Origin: CAZQIC01 sp964593555
GTDB taxonomy: Bacteria; Bacteroidota; Bacteroidia; JAFLBG01
NCBI GenBank assembly: GCA_964593555.1
Contig: CAZQIC010000024.1
Location: 1-41,876, forward strand
Reading direction: 5' to 3'
Length of the DNA stretch: 41,876 bases
In this document: one piece after another, positions 41,752 to 41,876 of the stretch
Layout: every line of letters starts with the position of its first letter
Numbering within the stretch: position 1 is the first letter of the stretch
Translations under genes and position numbers: made by a program
Notes under the pieces: model-generated
What the model was told of the DNA's origin: nothing
Databases searched by the model: none
The model's input: only the letters and a program-made list of their open reading frames with translations

Positions 41752-41876
41752 ATTGAAACGAGGATTGTTTGTAGATACTTGTGGTTCCCCACAGCACTGT
41801 AAATCTCTAATAATTTGTTATATTTATATAATAGAATATTTCTTTGAAGAGCTTTTTAGTTCGACAATCCTAATTA

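Overview
The window reads as AT-rich DNA from a member of the Bacteroidota. The signs are a type A sorting domain of the type IX secretion system on the last gene, promoters of the Bacteroidota form (TTTG or TTG, about 19-20 bp, then TAnnTTTG), a Reg_prop/Y_Y_Y sensor fused to a SpoIIE phosphatase, and weak Shine-Dalgarno sequences. I cannot place it below phylum.

Bases 1-17900 are a mobile or accessory region. It opens with a typical Bacteroidota integrative-element module (truncated gene, excisionase-like HTH, small unknown, RepA-like ATPase) that ends in a helically phased TGTAAC array. A reverse-strand gene for a TOTE-type primase-helicase follows, flanked by two related AT-rich repeats. 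From 5447 to 17762 comes an unbroken, mostly overlapping plus-strand series of nine genes. In order they are an AbiEi-like antitoxin, an AbiEii nucleotidyltransferase toxin fused to a C-terminal ubiquitin-like (DUF2604-like) domain ending in Gly-Gly-Asn-Lys, an E2-like protein, a JAB/JAMM peptidase, an E1-like ThiF protein, HsdM, HsdS, an unknown membrane/coiled-coil protein, and HsdR. One clear promoter with an operator-like repeat precedes the series and one terminator ends it. This is the most unusual part: a toxin-antitoxin pair whose toxin carries its own ubiquitin-like tail, with the activation, conjugation and deconjugation enzymes in the same transcription unit as a type I restriction system.

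A tRNA-Leu(CAG) at 17914-17993 separates this from what looks like resident chromosome. Two cyanophycin loci follow. The first (18724-22938, plus strand) has a free-standing cyanophycin-synthetase N-domain protein, a full-length cyanophycin synthetase, a cyanophycinase and a SemiSWEET transporter. The second (30667-25432, minus strand) has a shorter synthetase whose Mur-ligase P-loop is lost and whose C-terminal domain is missing (CphA2-like), a second cyanophycinase, an M20 peptidase and a possible outer-membrane protein. A DUF748/AsmA-like protein and a manganese catalase lie between them. The M20 gene is interrupted by ten N, but the flanking ends overlap by three bases and rejoin in frame, so probably no sequence is missing there.

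Bases 30778-41876 are ordinary chromosome: an aldo/keto reductase, a large sensor-phosphatase, ClpB, a 47-residue conserved-looking protein, a probable outer-membrane protein, a methyltransferase, and a secreted delta-60 repeat protein with a type IX sorting tail.
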